Source: Xanthobacter autotrophicus (GTDB taxonomy: Bacteria; Pseudomonadota; Alphaproteobacteria; Rhizobiales; Xanthobacteraceae). Taken from it: a stretch of DNA of 63,342 nucleotides. Positions 44,321-53,536 of this stretch are shown here, piece by piece. The notes beneath the pieces are model-generated. The model ran no database searches. It was given only the letters and a program-made list of their open reading frames with translations, and was not told where the DNA came from. How positions within the stretch are numbered: the stretch's first letter is position 1; each line of letters opens with the position of its first letter. The position numbers and the translations under genes were made by a program. Location of the stretch: positions 1-63,342 of the forward strand of contig NZ_JAIVFN010000010.1 in assembly GCF_030015065.1 (NCBI RefSeq). The letters run 5' to 3'.

Positions 44321-45742
44321 ATGGACTCCTTTGGGCGCAAGCGCAGCATGTGCGAATGGAGCGACCTTGATGCCGACGACCTCGCCCTGAATGCTGCGCT
44401 CACGGATGATATCGGTCACCGCCTGTCACCCTTCCATCTCCTTTCGGTGCCGGGCATCAGCGCTCTGCAACAGCGGGCCTGTTCCGAGCTTTGGACCCGC
44501 GATCGCCGCTCCGTCGCGCACGATGAGCGCGCCGCGCGCGGTTTTTCCTATCCCGCCCGTAACTCGCGGAAGATCCGCCTCGGCTATCTCTCCAACGACC
44601 TTCAGGAGCATGCCACCGCCCACCTTCTCGTGGAGGTATTGGAAGCACATGCCCGCGACGATTTCGAGGTTTTTGCCTATTCCTTCGGCGCCGACGACGG
44701 GTTGCCCATGCGTCGCCGGCTCATGGCGACGTGCGACCGCTTCGTGGACATCGCCGCCATGGACGACCGGGCCGCGGCCGAGCTCATCCATGACGACGGG
44801 GTGGACATCCTCATTGATCTCAAGGGGTTCACCGCCCGGGCGCGCACCGGCATCGTCCTGCTCCGGCCGGCACCGGTCATCGTGAGCTATCTCGGCTATC
44901 CCGGCACCATGGGCGCAGGCATCTGCGACTATCTCATCACCGATCAGTTTCTGACGCCGGCGGGGAGCGCGCCCGAATATGCCGAGGCCCTGGCCTACAT
45001 GCCGCACACCTATCATCCACATGGCCGCGGCACGCCGGTGGGGAAGAAACCGCGGCGCCGTGAGGCGGGGCTGCCGGATCACGGCTTCGTCTTCTGCTGC
45101 TTCAACCAGCCCTACAAGATTTCTCCGGAAATCTTCGACATCTGGTGCCGGCTGCTGGCCCTTGTACCCGACAGTGTTCTCTGGCTTCTGGATCACCCCC
45201 AGGCGGCCGGGAATCTGCGCGGCGAGGTGATCCGCCGCGGTGTGGACGCGCGCCGCCTGATCTTCGGCGCGAACCTGCCGCAGGAAGAGCATCTGGCGCG
45301 GCTCCAGCTCGCGGACCTTATGCTCGATACGGCGCCGTTCAACGCCCACACAACGGCGAGTGACGCCCTGTGGGCCGGCGTGCCTCTCGTCACCTGTCCC
45401 GGCACGACCTTCCCCTCGCGCGTGGCGGGCTCGATTCTCCACGCCGTCGGTCTTGGTGATCTCGTGGCCGACAGCCTCGATCACTATTTCGATTTGGCCT
45501 TCAGCCTCGCCATCGAGCCCGATCGCCTCGCCGCCCTCAAGGCGCGGCTTTCCGACAACCGGCTTGTGAGACCGCTCTTCGACGTCGCCGCCTACACTCT
45601 CGGGCTGGAAGAGTTATACCGCGCCATGGTCGTGCGCCACCGGGCCCGGCTCCAGCCTTCCGCTGTCGGCGCGTGCTCTTTCTTGAATTTAGAGGGCGAT
45701 TCACCGATCAGATTGATTCAATCTGATCGGATCGCGCTCTAA
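44321..45742 (+). CDS. O-GlcNAc-transferase-like (GT41/SPINDLY) protein, N-terminal TPR part missing
   Basis: 473 residues covering the GT41 catalytic region: KIRLGYLSNDLQEHATAHLL, DILIDLKGFTARARTGIVLL, VSYLGYPGTMGAGICDYLIT, FCCFNQPYKISPEIFDIWCR, DTAPFNAHTTASDALWAGVP and TCPGTTFPSRVAGSILHAVG. Bacterial relatives normally carry several hundred residues of TPR repeats in front; none is found here or upstream. The last 19 codons (LNLEGDSPIRLIQSDRIAL) are encoded by an inserted type A palindromic element, which also supplies the stop. The gene is probably a remnant or a catalytic-only variant with a replaced tail. Confidence 0.75.
   Translation: MDSFGRKRSMCEWSDLDADDLALNAALTDDIGHRLSPFHLLSVPGISALQQRACSELWTRDRRSVAHDERAARGFSYPARNSRKIRLGYLSNDLQEHATAHLLVEVLEAHARDDFEVFAYSFGADDGLPMRRRLMATCDRFVDIAAMDDRAAAELIHDDGVDILIDLKGFTARARTGIVLLRPAPVIVSYLGYPGTMGAGICDYLITDQFLTPAGSAPEYAEALAYMPHTYHPHGRGTPVGKKPRRREAGLPDHGFVFCCFNQPYKISPEIFDIWCRLLALVPDSVLWLLDHPQAAGNLRGEVIRRGVDARRLIFGANLPQEEHLARLQLADLMLDTAPFNAHTTASDALWAGVPLVTCPGTTFPSRVAGSILHAVGLGDLVADSLDHYFDLAFSLAIEPDRLAALKARLSDNRLVRPLFDVAAYTLGLEELYRAMVVRHRARLQPSAVGACSFLNLEGDSPIRLIQSDRIAL
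45671..45742. repeat. Palindromic element type A, forming the end of the GT41 gene
   Basis: TTAGAGGGCGATTCACCGAT at 45688 onward, core CCGATCAGATTG-ATT-CAATCTGATCGG, closing GCGCTCTAA. Same unit as near 42591 and 62862. In this copy it is read as protein and gives the TAA stop. Confidence 0.8.
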
Positions 45743-45983
45743 GCGCCTTATGCCGCTCTCTGTAGAGGGCCTTGTCAGAGGCAATGGGGCGCTTGCGGCT
45801 TCTGGATGAAGGAATGCAGGGACGATGCCCCTGTTCCGACATGACCTGCTGGCGCCAGCTGCCGCCTCGCCATCCGCTACGAACGCCACGCCGACCTCCG
45901 CCCGCCTTCCTCAGCCTCGCTGCCGCTAACATGGGCCTCGGGGCCGTCAGCAGGTTTTGTCGGGTGCTCTTGACCGTTGCCGC

Positions 45984-47195
45984 TCAGTCCGGCACCCGAA
46001 CGGCCGGCGCGTTGGCCCCTGCCACGGTCATCGCCAGCGCGGCGGCGGCCATCAGCGCCGCCGCCAGCATCACCGGCAAAGCGTGCTCCAGGCCGCCCAG
46101 CGCGCCCGAGATTACCGAGGAAATCCCCCACCCCATGGCCGCCGCCGACCCGACCATGCCCAGGATCCAGCCCTGCCGCTCCGGCGTCACACGGTCGGAC
46201 AGCATGGTCACGATGGAGGGGTACGCGATGTTGACCGTGATGCCCGCGACGAGCGCCGCCGCATAGGCCTGATACAGCGAGCCGAGAACAAGGCACAGCA
46301 CCATGGTCGCCGCGTTCAGCCCGAGACCGGCCACGGCGAGGCTCCTCATGCCGAAGCGCTCAGCCAGCGCCGGCTGCACCAGCCCGTTGGAGATGCAGAA
46401 TCCGATGCCCATGATCGACATGAACGCGCCCACCTGGTGCAGGCTCATGTCGAGCCCGGGCGCCTCCATCAGATAGACCGAGACGAAGACGAAGAAGCTG
46501 CCCCAGGCCACCTGCATCAGCAGGAAGCCGCCGAGGATGCCCCGCACCGCCGTGTCGCCCGCCGCCTCCCGGAAGCAGCGCACGCCTTCAAAGATGGAGA
46601 TGGTGGACCAGTCCACCTTGCGTCCGGGCTTCGCCTCCTCCCGGTAGCCGGTCCACAGCAGCACCAGGGCGACCAGCGTCAGCGCCGTGCACAGGTGCAG
46701 CGGCGCCGAGAACGAGATCGTCGACAGGCTCGATGCCACCACCGGCCCCAGTACGAAACCGAGGGACGAGAACAGCATGCTGTAGCTCAGCAGCCGGGGT
46801 TTGTTGCTGCCCGTATCCACCAGCGCCGCCTGCGCCGTGGGCTGGGCCGCCGCGGTGGCCCCGCCGATGAGCCGGCCGAGGAACAGCAGCGGCAGGAGAT
46901 GCAGGTCGATGGCGAGCCCGGCCAGAAGATTGCCCAGCAGAACGCCTGCGCCGCACAGCAGCAGCACCGGCCGCCGGCCCCACTGGTCCGACAGGCGCCC
47001 CAGCACCGGCGCCATGTACAGCATCAGGAAGACGTAGATCGCCACCAGCAGCCCGCTGACGAAATTGCGCATGGGCAACGAGGCATCCGGCAGGAACACC
47101 AGCGTCGCCGGGTCGATCAGCAGCGGTCCGAGCAGCGGGATGATGACGGTCGCGCTGATGGAATCGACCAGGATCAGCAGGTAGAGCGCAATCAT
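45984..47195 (-). CDS. MFS drug-efflux-type transporter, coupled to the NRPS
   Basis: 403 residues, 12 membrane helices. Motif A of DHA1 transporters is APVLGRLSDQWGRRPVLLLC; motif C-like GFVLGPVVASSLS follows. N-terminal segment MIALYLLILVDSISATVIIP resembles TetA. The ATG overlaps the stop of the NRPS gene (ATGA), so it is almost certainly co-translated and is the likely exporter of the NRPS product or a self-protection pump. Confidence 0.87.
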   Translation of the reverse strand: MIALYLLILVDSISATVIIPLLGPLLIDPATLVFLPDASLPMRNFVSGLLVAIYVFLMLYMAPVLGRLSDQWGRRPVLLLCGAGVLLGNLLAGLAIDLHLLPLLFLGRLIGGATAAAQPTAQAALVDTGSNKPRLLSYSMLFSSLGFVLGPVVASSLSTISFSAPLHLCTALTLVALVLLWTGYREEAKPGRKVDWSTISIFEGVRCFREAAGDTAVRGILGGFLLMQVAWGSFFVFVSVYLMEAPGLDMSLHQVGAFMSIMGIGFCISNGLVQPALAERFGMRSLAVAGLGLNAATMVLCLVLGSLYQAYAAALVAGITVNIAYPSIVTMLSDRVTPERQGWILGMVGSAAAMGWGISSVISGALGGLEHALPVMLAAALMAAAALAMTVAGANAPAVRVPD

Positions 47196-50100
47196 GCCGG
47201 CGTGGCGATCGGCTCGTTAAGGTGAGCCTTCAGGCTCTCCCGCATCCGGTCGGCCAAGCCGCGGATCGTCTCTTCCTTGTAGTTGACGGATGAATACTGG
47301 AACCGGATCAGCAGCTTGCCCTCATGGATGACGGCAACCAGATATAGCCAGAAATCGGCCGGGTTGTCGGCGAAGGCATGGTTCTTCAGGTACAAAAGCT
47401 CGTCTTCCGGCTTCTCGAACACCGCGCCGTGGAAGCTTTCATCCCAGGTCTCGCCGAAGAAATTGTACAGGATCTTCACCTGGTCCTGCACCGCCAGCTC
47501 CGCCCCGCGCGGATGATAGGCGCGCAGCGCGCCATGGGCGATGCCGTGCCGGGGCATGGCGTGCAACTGCCCGGCCACCGCGTTGAGGCCGCCCGACAGC
47601 ACGATGGGCGTATGGGTGGTGAACCAGCCGCAGATGCGGGTGGGGTCCACCCCCTCCACCACCGGCTCGCGCCCATGGCCCACCACATGCAGCATCAGGC
47701 GATCCTGCCCCGAAGCCTCTACCAAAGCGGCGGCGACGCGCTCGTAAGGATTGTGCGGGGTCTCCTCCAGCATCACGCTCTGGAAGGTCACGATGTCCCG
47801 CTGCCGGGCGCCGGGCTCCTCGCTGTCGGGTGTGAGGGTGGGGCCCTGCTGCTCGAGCCAGTAGGGGAACTGCGCCTCCGCCTCGGGCGTGGCGGCGTAG
47901 CGGATGAGGCCTTCCACCCACGCCTTGTAGGTGCCGCCCGCCGGTGCCAGCGGCTGGCCCAGATAGGCCCGTTGCAGGTCCGTCACCACCGCACCCCAGG
48001 AGAGGCCGTCGGTCACCAGATGGTGGCAGATGAGCACGAGGCGCTGGCCCTGTTCGGTGGTGAACAGGGCGGCGCGCATGATCGGCCCCTGCGCGATGTC
48101 GATGGTCTCCTGCATCTGCGCGGCCCGCGCGGCCACATCGGCCAGCGGGATGTCGGCGCATTCCAGCGGCACCTCGATGCCGGTCTCCACATAATATTGG
48201 CGGCCGTCATGGAACCTGAGGCGCAGCGCGTCGTGGTGCGCCACCAGCTTTTGCAGGGCGTCGCGCAGCCGCTCCGGCTCCAGCGCGCAGCGGAACACGG
48301 CGGAGACGTTGAACTGCTGGGGCCGCTCGCTCGCCCAGGTGAAGTAATAGCGCTGCATGGGCGAGAGGGGCTCGTCGCCGGTGGCCTCGCTTGCATCCAC
48401 CGCCCGCACCGGGGCAAGGCCCTGCACCAGCTCGGCGATGGTGGGGGTGCGCTGGAGCGCGGTGGGATCGAGCGGCAGCCCCACCTCCCGCGCCTTGATG
48501 CCGAGCTGCACCGCCAGCAGCGAGTCGCCGCCCAGTGCATAGAAATTGTCGTGGATGCCGATGGGCTCGTGCTTCAGCACCGCCTGCCAGATGTCCACCA
48601 GCGCTGCCTCGGTCTCGGTGCGCGGCGGCACATAGGGCAGTTCGCCCGGCATCTGCGCCACGTCGGGGCGGGGCAGGGCCTTGCGGTCCACCTTGCCGTT
48701 GGCCGAGAGCGGGATGCGCTCCAGCGGCACGAACACCCGCGGGATCATGTAATAGGGCAGCTTGTCCTGGAGCGCCGCGCGCATGTCCGCGGCATCCAGC
48801 GGCGTGTCGGAGACCACATAGGCCACCAGGAACTTGCCCTTGCGGTTGGGCTGGTCCTGGCCGTCCACGATGGCGGCCTTCACGCCGGGCAGGGCCTCGA
48901 TGGCGCCCTCGATCTCGCCCAGCTCCACCCGGAAGCCGTTCACCTTCACCTGGAAGTCGGCCCGGCCCAGGAATTCCACCTGCCCGTCGGGGAGCCAGCG
49001 ACCGAGGTCGCCGGTGTAGTAGATGCGCTCGCCGGTGGCGGGATAGGTGATGAAGGCGGCGTCGGTCTTCTCGGTGTCGTGCCAGTAGCCGCGTGCAAGA
49101 CAGACGCCGCCCATGAAGATCCGCCCCGGCATGAAGGGCGGGCAGGGGTTGAGCCCGGGATCGAGCACCAGCATCTTCTGGTTGGGCATGGCCCGGCCAT
49201 AGGGGATGGTGGTCCAGATCGGGTCCACCGCGCCGATGCGGTACCAGTTGGAGAAGATGGAGGTCTCGGTGGGGCCGCCGATGCTCCAGATCACCGCGCC
49301 GGGGGCGAGCGGACGCATGCGGTCCGGCAGATCGGTGGGGATCTTGTCGCCGCCCATCATGAACACACGGATGGATGGCAGCGCCTCGCCAGACTGCACC
49401 CACATGTCCACATACATGGGCACGCTCAGCCAGATGGTGGCCTGATGCTGGCGCACCAGTTCCACCCAGTGCGGCGGCTCCAGGTGCCGGTCCTCGTCCG
49501 GGATCACCACGCCGGCACCGGCGGAGAGCATGCCGAAGATGTCGTAGACCGAGAGGTCGAAGCTGAAATCCGACAGCTGCAGCGACCGGTCGCCCGGCCC
49601 GACGCCGTGCTCCGCGTTGGCGTTGCGCAGGCTGTTCATGACGCTGAAATGGGTCAGCGTCACGCCCTTCGGCTTGCCGGTGGAGCCGGAGGTGAACAGC
49701 ACGTAGCAGATGTCGCCGATATCGTTGACGGACGGCAACCGGCTGTCCGGCTCGTCCGCCCACAGGGCATCGTCATCCACCGCGAGGCCGGGGCGGCCGA
49801 GGCGGTCCAGCACGCGCTGCTGGCTCAGCACGATCTCCACCTCGCCTTGCGCGTTCACGGCGTCCATGCGTTCGGGCGGCCAGGCGGCATTGATGGGCAG
49901 GTAGCCGGCGCCCGCCTTCAGGATGGCCATGCAGGCCACCGCCTGCTCCCATCCCTTCTCCATCATCACCGCGACCAGGGTATTGGGCTTCACGCCCCGC
50001 CGGCGCAGGCCGTGGGCGATGCGGTTGGTCAGGCGCTCCATTTCGCCATAGGTCACCACCCGCTCGCGCATCAGCAGCGCGGGGGCCTCCGGCTGGCGCT

Positions 50101-51397
50101 CGGCCCAGTCGGAGAAGGCATCGTGGATCAATTGCAGGTCGGGCCGTGGCGCGGGCGGCGGCGTCCACTCGGTCTCGATGCGCTGCACTTCCGCATCGGT
50201 GGCGAGCTTCAGCTTCGACAGGGGCGCGTCCGGCTGGGCGCTCACGGCGTCGGCGAGCAGGGAGAGGTGGGCGGCCAGCTCCTCGGCGAAGCGGCGGGTG
50301 AACTGGGCGGCCTGGTATTGCAGCCGCACGTCGAGGCGCTCGCCCTCGGCGAAGGCGAGGAACAGGAGGTCGTTCTGGCAGTCCACCGTTTCCAGCGGCA
50401 GCGGGGTGCCGAGCGCGAACGGCCACAAGGGCTTGGCCCAGGAGACGGAGACGTTGGGCAGCTGGATGCCGTCCGAGGGGCGCGCCTTGCGCAGGCCGGC
50501 GATGACCTCCTGGAACGACAGGCGGTCGTGCTCGCGGGTGGCGCGGCGCTGCTCCTGCACCTGCTGCACCAGCTGGGCGAAGGTGAGGTCCGGCGTGAAG
50601 CTCGCGGTGGCGATCAGCGTGTTCACGAACGAGCCCATGGAGCGCGCGAACGGCTTGCCGCGCAGGTCCGTGGGATAGAGCACCGCCACCATTTCCTGTT
50701 CGGTGTAGCGGTGGATCAGTGCCTGGACCAGCGCCAGCGTGGTGATGAACGGGCTAACATTCATCTGCGGCAGGCGCAGCGAGAAATAGAGGTTGCCGTC
50801 CTTCTCGCCCTGATAGCTCTCGCGCCGTGTCGGCAGGCCGGCGAGGAAATCGGACTGGGCCAGCGCCTGCGCCCAGTAGGCGCGGTCCGCCTCGTGGTCG
50901 GGGCTGTCCAGATAGGCGCGCTCGTGGGCGTCCCAGGCCGCCGGGCCGGGGCCGGGCTCGGGCACCTCCTGGCCGTGATAGCGGGCGCCGACCTCCTCCA
51001 TCAGCAGCATGATGGAGCCGCCGTCGAGCACCATGTGGCTACCGTTGAGGACGAAGATGTCGCCGCACAGCACGAACCGGAACAGGGGTCCGTTCTCCAC
51101 GTCGAACGGCTGGGTGATGGCCCATTCCCAGCTGTCGGAGCGCTCCAGCACACGAGCGGGGGTGTCCAGTACCACCTGGTAGGGCTTGCCCTCCACCTCG
51201 CGGATCACCGAGCGCAAGGCGGGGTGCGCCGCGATGGTCTCGCGCAGGGCCTGCTCCAGCCGGTCGGGATCCACGTCGGGGTTCAGGCGATAGACGAACG
51301 GCACGAAATAGGCCGAGCTCTCCGGTGCCCGCTTGCATTCCAGCCAGATGCGCTGGGTGACGACGGCAAGCGGGATCTGGGCCGTGGCGACGTCCAT
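47192..51397 (-). CDS. Single-module non-ribosomal peptide synthetase (C-A-T-E-like)
   Basis: 1401 residues from ATG 51397 (MDVATAQIPLAVVTQRIWLE). Condensation domain 1-400; its HHxxxDG motif reads SHMVLDG (120-126), keeping the catalytic His121. Adenylation domain about 420-910: FTSGSTGKPKG (568-578), FSFDLSVYDIFG (611-622), YYTGDLGRW and NGKVDRK. Carrier domain about 925-995 with LGGDSL, Ser959 for phosphopantetheine. A C-terminal E-like domain follows: HHLVTDGLSW (1125-1134), VVGHGREP and ICGWFTTHTPI, but the Glu expected before GHGRE is Val1239 and the last motif reads YNFFGETWDE. The specificity pocket starts D614-L615-Y618 as in Cys-activating siderophore domains, then departs (IWLSVP for WNSVP). 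No thioesterase, MbtH or phosphopantetheinyl transferase is near. The product is unknown. Confidence 0.88.
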   Translation of the reverse strand: MDVATAQIPLAVVTQRIWLECKRAPESSAYFVPFVYRLNPDVDPDRLEQALRETIAAHPALRSVIREVEGKPYQVVLDTPARVLERSDSWEWAITQPFDVENGPLFRFVLCGDIFVLNGSHMVLDGGSIMLLMEEVGARYHGQEVPEPGPGPAAWDAHERAYLDSPDHEADRAYWAQALAQSDFLAGLPTRRESYQGEKDGNLYFSLRLPQMNVSPFITTLALVQALIHRYTEQEMVAVLYPTDLRGKPFARSMGSFVNTLIATASFTPDLTFAQLVQQVQEQRRATREHDRLSFQEVIAGLRKARPSDGIQLPNVSVSWAKPLWPFALGTPLPLETVDCQNDLLFLAFAEGERLDVRLQYQAAQFTRRFAEELAAHLSLLADAVSAQPDAPLSKLKLATDAEVQRIETEWTPPPAPRPDLQLIHDAFSDWAERQPEAPALLMRERVVTYGEMERLTNRIAHGLRRRGVKPNTLVAVMMEKGWEQAVACMAILKAGAGYLPINAAWPPERMDAVNAQGEVEIVLSQQRVLDRLGRPGLAVDDDALWADEPDSRLPSVNDIGDICYVLFTSGSTGKPKGVTLTHFSVMNSLRNANAEHGVGPGDRSLQLSDFSFDLSVYDIFGMLSAGAGVVIPDEDRHLEPPHWVELVRQHQATIWLSVPMYVDMWVQSGEALPSIRVFMMGGDKIPTDLPDRMRPLAPGAVIWSIGGPTETSIFSNWYRIGAVDPIWTTIPYGRAMPNQKMLVLDPGLNPCPPFMPGRIFMGGVCLARGYWHDTEKTDAAFITYPATGERIYYTGDLGRWLPDGQVEFLGRADFQVKVNGFRVELGEIEGAIEALPGVKAAIVDGQDQPNRKGKFLVAYVVSDTPLDAADMRAALQDKLPYYMIPRVFVPLERIPLSANGKVDRKALPRPDVAQMPGELPYVPPRTETEAALVDIWQAVLKHEPIGIHDNFYALGGDSLLAVQLGIKAREVGLPLDPTALQRTPTIAELVQGLAPVRAVDASEATGDEPLSPMQRYYFTWASERPQQFNVSAVFRCALEPERLRDALQKLVAHHDALRLRFHDGRQYYVETGIEVPLECADIPLADVAARAAQMQETIDIAQGPIMRAALFTTEQGQRLVLICHHLVTDGLSWGAVVTDLQRAYLGQPLAPAGGTYKAWVEGLIRYAATPEAEAQFPYWLEQQGPTLTPDSEEPGARQRDIVTFQSVMLEETPHNPYERVAAALVEASGQDRLMLHVVGHGREPVVEGVDPTRICGWFTTHTPIVLSGGLNAVAGQLHAMPRHGIAHGALRAYHPRGAELAVQDQVKILYNFFGETWDESFHGAVFEKPEDELLYLKNHAFADNPADFWLYLVAVIHEGKLLIRFQYSSVNYKEETIRGLADRMRESLKAHLNEPIATPA

Positions 51398-51832
51398 CGT
51401 GGCTTCTCGAAGCTGATGCGCAGCGCACCCACGCGCGGAGGGCGGGAGGCGGAGCGAGTGGTGGTGGGCGGCCGGATTGAGGCAGGAAAATCGGCCCCAC
51501 GCAAGAGCGTTTTGCGCCGGCTCGCGCGTCGATCCGCGCCCGTCGATGGCCGGGCTGTCGCCGTTGACGGCCGGTCCGGCGGCCATGTCGTCACCGGCTG
51601 GGATGTGACCGGAAGAAGAGTGTATTATGATACCAGACGCAACCTTCCTCCCGAGCACCCGGCGGCGCAGGCTATGACCGCCGCCTGAGAATCTCCGCCG
51701 ACCCCTCACCAGCGACTCCCCCTGCACGGCGGCGAGGACGCCCGACCCGCACGCAAGACGTCGCAGGTCACTGTGCAGCAGCGCCCCTATGCGCCCCGTC
51801 CCTTTTGGGCCCGAACACGCCCCGGCGGCGCG
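51398..51832. other. NRPS upstream region
   Basis: 435 bases between the NRPS start and the end of the SDR gene. No other gene is supported; frames that cross it have no family features. The relatively AT-rich patch around 51610-51645 is the likeliest promoter area for the NRPS-MFS operon, but I see no convincing -35/-10 pair or operator. Confidence 0.5.
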
Positions 51833-52609
51833 TCACACCAGCATCTGCAAGTCGCCGTCCACCGCGATGGCCTGGCCCGAAATGGTGGAGCCGAGGGGCG
51901 AGGCGAGGAAGACCGCCACGTTGGCGAGATGCTGCGGCGGGATCAGCCGCTTGAGCGAGGTGGCGGAGAGCGCCATGGCCTGGACCTCCTCCACCGGGAG
52001 GTTGCGCTCGCGGGCCTTGTTCTCGAACACGGACTGGATGCGCGGCCCGTCCACGGAGCCGGGCAGGATGGCGTTGGCGCGGATGCCGAATTCCCCGAGC
52101 TCCATGGAGAGCGACTTGATGAAGCCCACCACCCCCCATTTCGCCGCCGCATAGGGCGAGCGCAGCGGAAAGCCGAAGCGCCCCGCGGCCGAGGCGAGGC
52201 CGATGATGGAGGCGTTGGCGCTCTGCTTCAATGCCGGCACGGCGAGCCGCGTCACGTTGAAATGGCCGGTGATGTCCACCGCCAGCGTGCGGTCCCAGTC
52301 CTCGGGCGCGATCTGGTCCACCCGGCCGGTGGGGCCGGCGATGCCGGCATTGTTCACCAGCACGTCGAGGCCGCCGAGGCGGTCGAGCGCCGTGTCCATG
52401 AAGCGCGCCACGGCGGCTCGGTCGGACACGTCGCAGGTGGAGCCGGTGACGCCGGGGGCGGTCTGCGGCAATGCGGCGAGGGCGGCCTGGTCCACGTCGC
52501 ACACTTCCACCCGCGCACCCTCGCGGGCGAAGGCGCGGGCCATTTCCAGGCCGATGCCGCCGGCTCCTGCGGTAATGACCACGCGGATGCCGGTGATGCC
52601 GAGGTCCAT
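51833..52609 (-). CDS. Short-chain dehydrogenase/reductase of the catabolic island
   Basis: 258 residues. Rossmann motif VVITAGAGGIGLEMARAFAR (TAGxGGIG), NNAG segment LDVLVNNAGIAGPTG, Ser in IIGLASAAGRFG, Tyr/Lys in SPYAAAKWGVVGF. It ends with GSTISGQAIAVDGDLQMLV, the usual SDR C-terminus. Followed by, and in line with, the GntR gene on the same strand; the two probably form one minus-strand unit opposite the ABC operon. An alcohol/ketone oxidation in the same pathway is likely. Confidence 0.88.
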   Translation of the reverse strand: MDLGITGIRVVITAGAGGIGLEMARAFAREGARVEVCDVDQAALAALPQTAPGVTGSTCDVSDRAAVARFMDTALDRLGGLDVLVNNAGIAGPTGRVDQIAPEDWDRTLAVDITGHFNVTRLAVPALKQSANASIIGLASAAGRFGFPLRSPYAAAKWGVVGFIKSLSMELGEFGIRANAILPGSVDGPRIQSVFENKARERNLPVEEVQAMALSATSLKRLIPPQHLANVAVFLASPLGSTISGQAIAVDGDLQMLV

Positions 52610-52656
52610 GGCGTTTCTCCCTTGATGTTCGGTGTTTTCGCGAGCCCGGAACGGGC

Positions 52657-53406
52657 TCAGTCCGGCAGGATGCCGCGGGACAGGATGAAATCGCCCGCGC
52701 TCCAGATGTCGGCGACGAGGGCGGTGCGGGCGGCCTCCGGGTCGCGGATTCTGAGGGCGGCGACGATGGCGGCGTGGCGGATGTGCGCCTCGCCCTGGCG
52801 CACGCGATCGGGGCCGGCGCGGAAATCGAGATTCAGCACCGGGCCGATCTGCAGCCAGAGCGCCTCGATCATCTGGAACAGGGTGGGCAGGTGGGCGGCG
52901 CGATAGAGGGCGAAATGCAGGTCCTTGTTGTGGCGCATGGCGACTGCGCCATCGGGCTCGGCCTTCTCCCGCTCGGCGGCGAACAGGCGCTCGAAATGTT
53001 CCACCTCCGCAACCTCCCCGGCGCTCGCCGCGCGCACCGCGGCGACGGTGGCGAGGCCTTCGAGGCTGCAGCGGATGAGGCGCAGTTCCTCGAAACGGGC
53101 ACGCGGCATCAGCGGCACGCGCACCGCCCGGTTGGGCAGCACTTCGAGGGCATTCTCGGCCACGAGCCGCGACACCGCCTCGCGCACCGGCATGGCGCTG
53201 GTGCCGATGGCGCTCGCCAGCCCGCGCAGGGTGAAGCGCTCCCCCGGGGCGGCGCGGCCCGCCAGCAGGATCTCCTTGAGGTCGGCATAGACCTGGTCGG
53301 CCAGCGTCTGGCGCACGATGCGCCCGACGCGCGCGTCGAGCCCGGCGGTGCGGATCTCTTTCTCGCCCTCGACGCTCTCTGCCGGTGATGCCGTCTTGTG
53401 TTCCAT
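52657..53406 (-). CDS. GntR-family (FCD/FadR-type) regulator
   Basis: 249 residues. The winged helix is LADQVYADLKEILLAGRAAP, GERFTLRGLASAIGTSAMPV, REAVSRLVAENALEVLPNRA. The FCD effector domain follows (ELRLIRCSLEGLATVAAVRA, HNKDLHFALYRAAHLPTLFQ, with metal-binding His/Asp positions). It faces the ABC-transporter gene with a clear palindrome between, so it likely represses the catabolic operon until a carboxylate substrate binds. Confidence 0.88.
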   Translation of the reverse strand: MEHKTASPAESVEGEKEIRTAGLDARVGRIVRQTLADQVYADLKEILLAGRAAPGERFTLRGLASAIGTSAMPVREAVSRLVAENALEVLPNRAVRVPLMPRARFEELRLIRCSLEGLATVAAVRAASAGEVAEVEHFERLFAAEREKAEPDGAVAMRHNKDLHFALYRAAHLPTLFQMIEALWLQIGPVLNLDFRAGPDRVRQGEAHIRHAAIVAALRIRDPEAARTALVADIWSAGDFILSRGILPD

Positions 53407-53419
53407 GTTTCTCGTCTGC

Positions 53420-53437
53420 TATGTGTGATCACAGATA
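53420..53437. promoter_or_regulatory. GntR operator palindrome
   Basis: TATGTGTGATCACAGATA is an 18-base palindrome with one mismatched pair and a perfect TGTGATCACA centre. It is 14 bases from the gntR start and about 100 from the transporter start. Confidence 0.6.
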
Positions 53438-53536
53438 ACAGATAGCCGAGGTCATCGGCAATCATCTGGCGCGGCTGGACAGGGGAAAACCCCGCCTCCG
53501 CAACGGGAGCCGGATCCAAGGGAGGAGACCCACGCC

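Noticed and set aside
47378-51688. A 1436-codon open frame on the plus strand opposite the NRPS
   Set aside because: It is an antisense shadow of a high-GC gene: His/Gly/Ala/Arg-rich, no domain, while the opposite strand has every NRPS core motif.
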